Below, in pieces: positions 55,143 through 56,662 of a stretch of 56,662 nucleotides of DNA. The notes below the pieces were generated by a model. It saw only the letters and a program-made list of their open reading frames with translations. It was not told the DNA's origin and searched no databases. Source of the DNA: Acidimicrobiales bacterium (GTDB taxonomy: Bacteria; Actinomycetota; Acidimicrobiia; Acidimicrobiales; JAUJNH01); contig JAUJNH010000002.1 of the NCBI GenBank assembly GCA_030448245.1, forward strand, positions 111,157 to 167,818, written 5' to 3'. Both the position numbers and the translations under genes were made by a program. The first letter of the stretch is position 1; each line of letters opens with the position of its first letter.

Positions 55143-56662
55143 TCAGGGGGGTACGGGGCTGAAGGTCAGGTCTCCGGTGGAGCGGTCGGCCTCGTCGACG
55201 GCCACTCGGATGCGGTCGCCCACGTGGAAGGTGACGTCGTCGACGGTGGCCGAGAGCTCGTCGGGGGCCTGCACGTAGGCGGCGGCGTTGCCGGGCGCCA
55301 GCGCCGCCGCCGGCACCGTGCCGACCAGGTCGAACCGGTCCACCCGGACGCGAAGGCCGGCCCGGCGCACCGCGCCGATCAGGGCGGTGGTGGTGTAGGG
55401 GCGTCCGCCGGCCACGGTGCGGGCCAGCACGTCGGCCCACAGCAGCTTCAGCTCGAACCGCTCGGTGCGCGTGACCGCTCCGGACCGGTGGTCGAGCCAG
55501 GTGGCGAGCTTGCCCAGGTCGGCTGCCGTGGGCCCGGAGCCGGCGTCTCCGGCCAGGATGGCGTGCGCGGCCCGGTGCACCACCAAGTCGGCGTAGCGCC
55601 GGATCGGTGACGAGAAGTGCACGTAGGCGCCCGACGCCAGGCCGAAGTGGCTGCCCGGATCGGTCTCGTAGCCGGCCCGCTGCATGCCCTGGGCCACCAG
55701 GCCGGCCACCACGGTGCGCTCCAGGCCGGCGTCGGCGGCGGCGTCGACCAGCCCCTCGGTGGCCGACGGGTCGGCCAGCGCCTCGACGTCGACCCGCAGG
55801 CCGACGGTGGCCAGCAGGCCCACCAGCTGCTGCAGCCGCTCGGGGTCGGGGGCCGGCTGCACCCGGTAGAGGGCCGGAGCACCGTGCTCCAGCAGCCACC
55901 GGGCCGCCGCCTCGTTGGCCGCCACCATCAGCCGCTCGACCAGCCGGCTGGCCATCGGCGTCGGCACGATCCGCTGCAGGGTGACCCGGTCGCCCTCGAC
56001 GCTCGGTCGGGCCTCGGCGTCGCTGAACAACCCGCCCGAGCCGGCACCTCGGGCCAGGCGCGCCGCGCCGATCCGCTCGGCTGCCTCGTGGGCGGCGAAC
56101 ACCGCGGTCCGCACCTGCTCTGGGACGTCGACCTCGGGCGTCACGTCGGCCCCGTCGTCGGCGCCCTCGGCCGTCATGCCGGTGAGCCAGCCCTCGACCT
56201 GGGCGTAGGTGAGTCGGGCCGCCGAGCGCACCGTGGTGGCGCTGACGTCGAGATCGGCTATCTCGCCGCCGCCGTCCACGGTGAAGGCCAGCGTCAACGC
56301 CCGGCGGGGCCGGCCGGCCCGCAGCGACAGCGTGCCCTCCGACAGGTGGCGGGGCAGCATCGGCCACGACCCGCTGGCCAGGTACGTGGTGGTGGCCCGC
56401 GTCCGGGCCCGGCGGTCGAGGCCGGTGCCCGGGCGCACGGTCGAGGCGGCGTCGGCGATGTGGACCCAGACCCGGGTGGCGCCGTGCTCCAGCCGGACGG
56501 CGTGGACGGCGTCGTCGAGGTCCCTGGTGGCGGGCCCGTCGATCGTGCAGCACGGCTGGTCGGTGAGGTCGACCCGCACCCCGGCCAGCGCGTCGTCGCC
56601 GGCGGGCTGGCCTGTGCCTTCGGAGCCGGCGGGCTGACCTGTGCCTTCGGAGCCGGCGGGCT
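55143..56662 (-). CDS. RNB-domain exoribonuclease (RNase II/R family), 5' end beyond the window
   Basis: Hydrolytic 3'-5' exoribonuclease domain: CCTIDGPATRDLDDAVHAVR with the four catalytic aspartates (TID, RDLDD), RVWVHIADAASTVRPGTGLD, YLASGSWPMLPRHLSEGTLS, then VVAGLVAQGMQRAGYETDPG and SGAYVHFSSPIRRYADLVVH with the SPIRRYxD motif, and an OB-type end (PDELSATVDDVTFHVGDRIR). GTG 56579 is one possible start (478 aa). The frame stays open to the window edge and there codes for tandem GSEGTGQPA repeats, so the protein may carry a repetitive N-terminal tail. Confidence 0.88.
   Translation of the reverse strand, partial: PAGSEGTGQPAGSEGTGQPAGDDALAGVRVDLTDQPCCTIDGPATRDLDDAVHAVRLEHGATRVWVHIADAASTVRPGTGLDRRARTRATTTYLASGSWPMLPRHLSEGTLSLRAGRPRRALTLAFTVDGGGEIADLDVSATTVRSAARLTYAQVEGWLTGMTAEGADDGADVTPEVDVPEQVRTAVFAAHEAAERIGAARLARGAGSGGLFSDAEARPSVEGDRVTLQRIVPTPMASRLVERLMVAANEAAARWLLEHGAPALYRVQPAPDPERLQQLVGLLATVGLRVDVEALADPSATEGLVDAAADAGLERTVVAGLVAQGMQRAGYETDPGSHFGLASGAYVHFSSPIRRYADLVVHRAAHAILAGDAGSGPTAADLGKLATWLDHRSGAVTRTERFELKLLWADVLARTVAGGRPYTTTALIGAVRRAGLRVRVDRFDLVGTVPAAALAPGNAAAYVQAPDELSATVDDVTFHVGDRIRVAVDEADRSTGDLTFSPVPP
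56598..56662. repeat. 27-bp tandem repeat at the right edge
   Basis: 2.4 units of a 27-base repeat, phase GCCGGCGGGCTGxCCTGTGC. On the minus strand it is in frame with the RNB gene and reads PAGSEGTGQ. Same unit length and same PAGS core as the left-edge repeat. Confidence 0.9.

Overview
The window is very GC-rich DNA, uses GTG starts freely, and packs genes with 4-base ATGA/GTGA overlaps. The protein families (DUF222, LapA/DUF1049, MauE-like, DUF3445, GAF-ANTAR, mycobacterial-style OafA-SGNH acyltransferase, VanY-type carboxypeptidase with coiled coil) point to an actinobacterium, plausibly Acidimicrobiia; that rank is inference. It is chromosomal (folB, folK, pyrE, bioB, RNB ribonuclease) but holds a large decayed, mobile-element-rich interior. 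Both edges lie inside related 27-bp coding tandem repeats, which may be why the contig ends there.

Left arm (1-9.4 kb): compact housekeeping DNA. It carries a HAD phosphatase and metallo-hydrolase pair, an FMN-binding protein, two paralogous Pro-rich/TM/Thr-rich membrane proteins, an ABC-F ATPase, folB-folK with a small membrane protein, a DUF3445 haem oxygenase-like protein, a 51-aa secreted peptide, MauE- and LapA-like membrane proteins, and a ferritin-like protein.

Transport region (9.5-29.3 kb): after a frameshifted small gene and a DUF222 protein without its HNH part, there is a minus-strand dipeptide/oligopeptide ABC operon (11.2-16.6 kb). Its binding protein is C-terminally anchored and has no lipobox. 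Next come small hypotheticals, pyrE, a methyltransferase, and a kinase gene cut by an IS1182-type element with visible terminal inverted repeats and a CTAG duplication. A plus-strand operon (22.8-29.3 kb) follows: a THI5/NMT1-like binding protein with an in-frame TGA, then a complete second dipeptide-type ABC system with a lipoprotein binding protein.

Decayed interior (29.3-51.6 kb): remnants include GAF-ANTAR, nuoA, DUF3817, IS110, IS3 and IS30 pieces, a tyrosine recombinase that has lost its HxxR motif, and a group II intron maturase broken by three frameshifts next to a truncated IS3 orfA. Intact genes among them are a PilZ-like protein, a low-affinity iron permease-like protein, two GT-C-type membrane proteins, an OafA-SGNH O-acyltransferase (probably surface glycan building and decoration), an HTH protein and bioB. 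An imperfect tandem duplication of about 370 bp (50.8-51.6 kb) carries a palindromic element that recurs near 17.1 kb.

Right arm (51.6-56.7 kb): a VanY-like carboxypeptidase, a redoxin without cysteines, the stump of an ABC exporter directly abutting an orphan M52 hydrogenase-maturation-type protease, an ankyrin lipoprotein beside what looks like the tail of folE, and an RNase II/R-family nuclease whose reading frame runs into the right-edge repeat.
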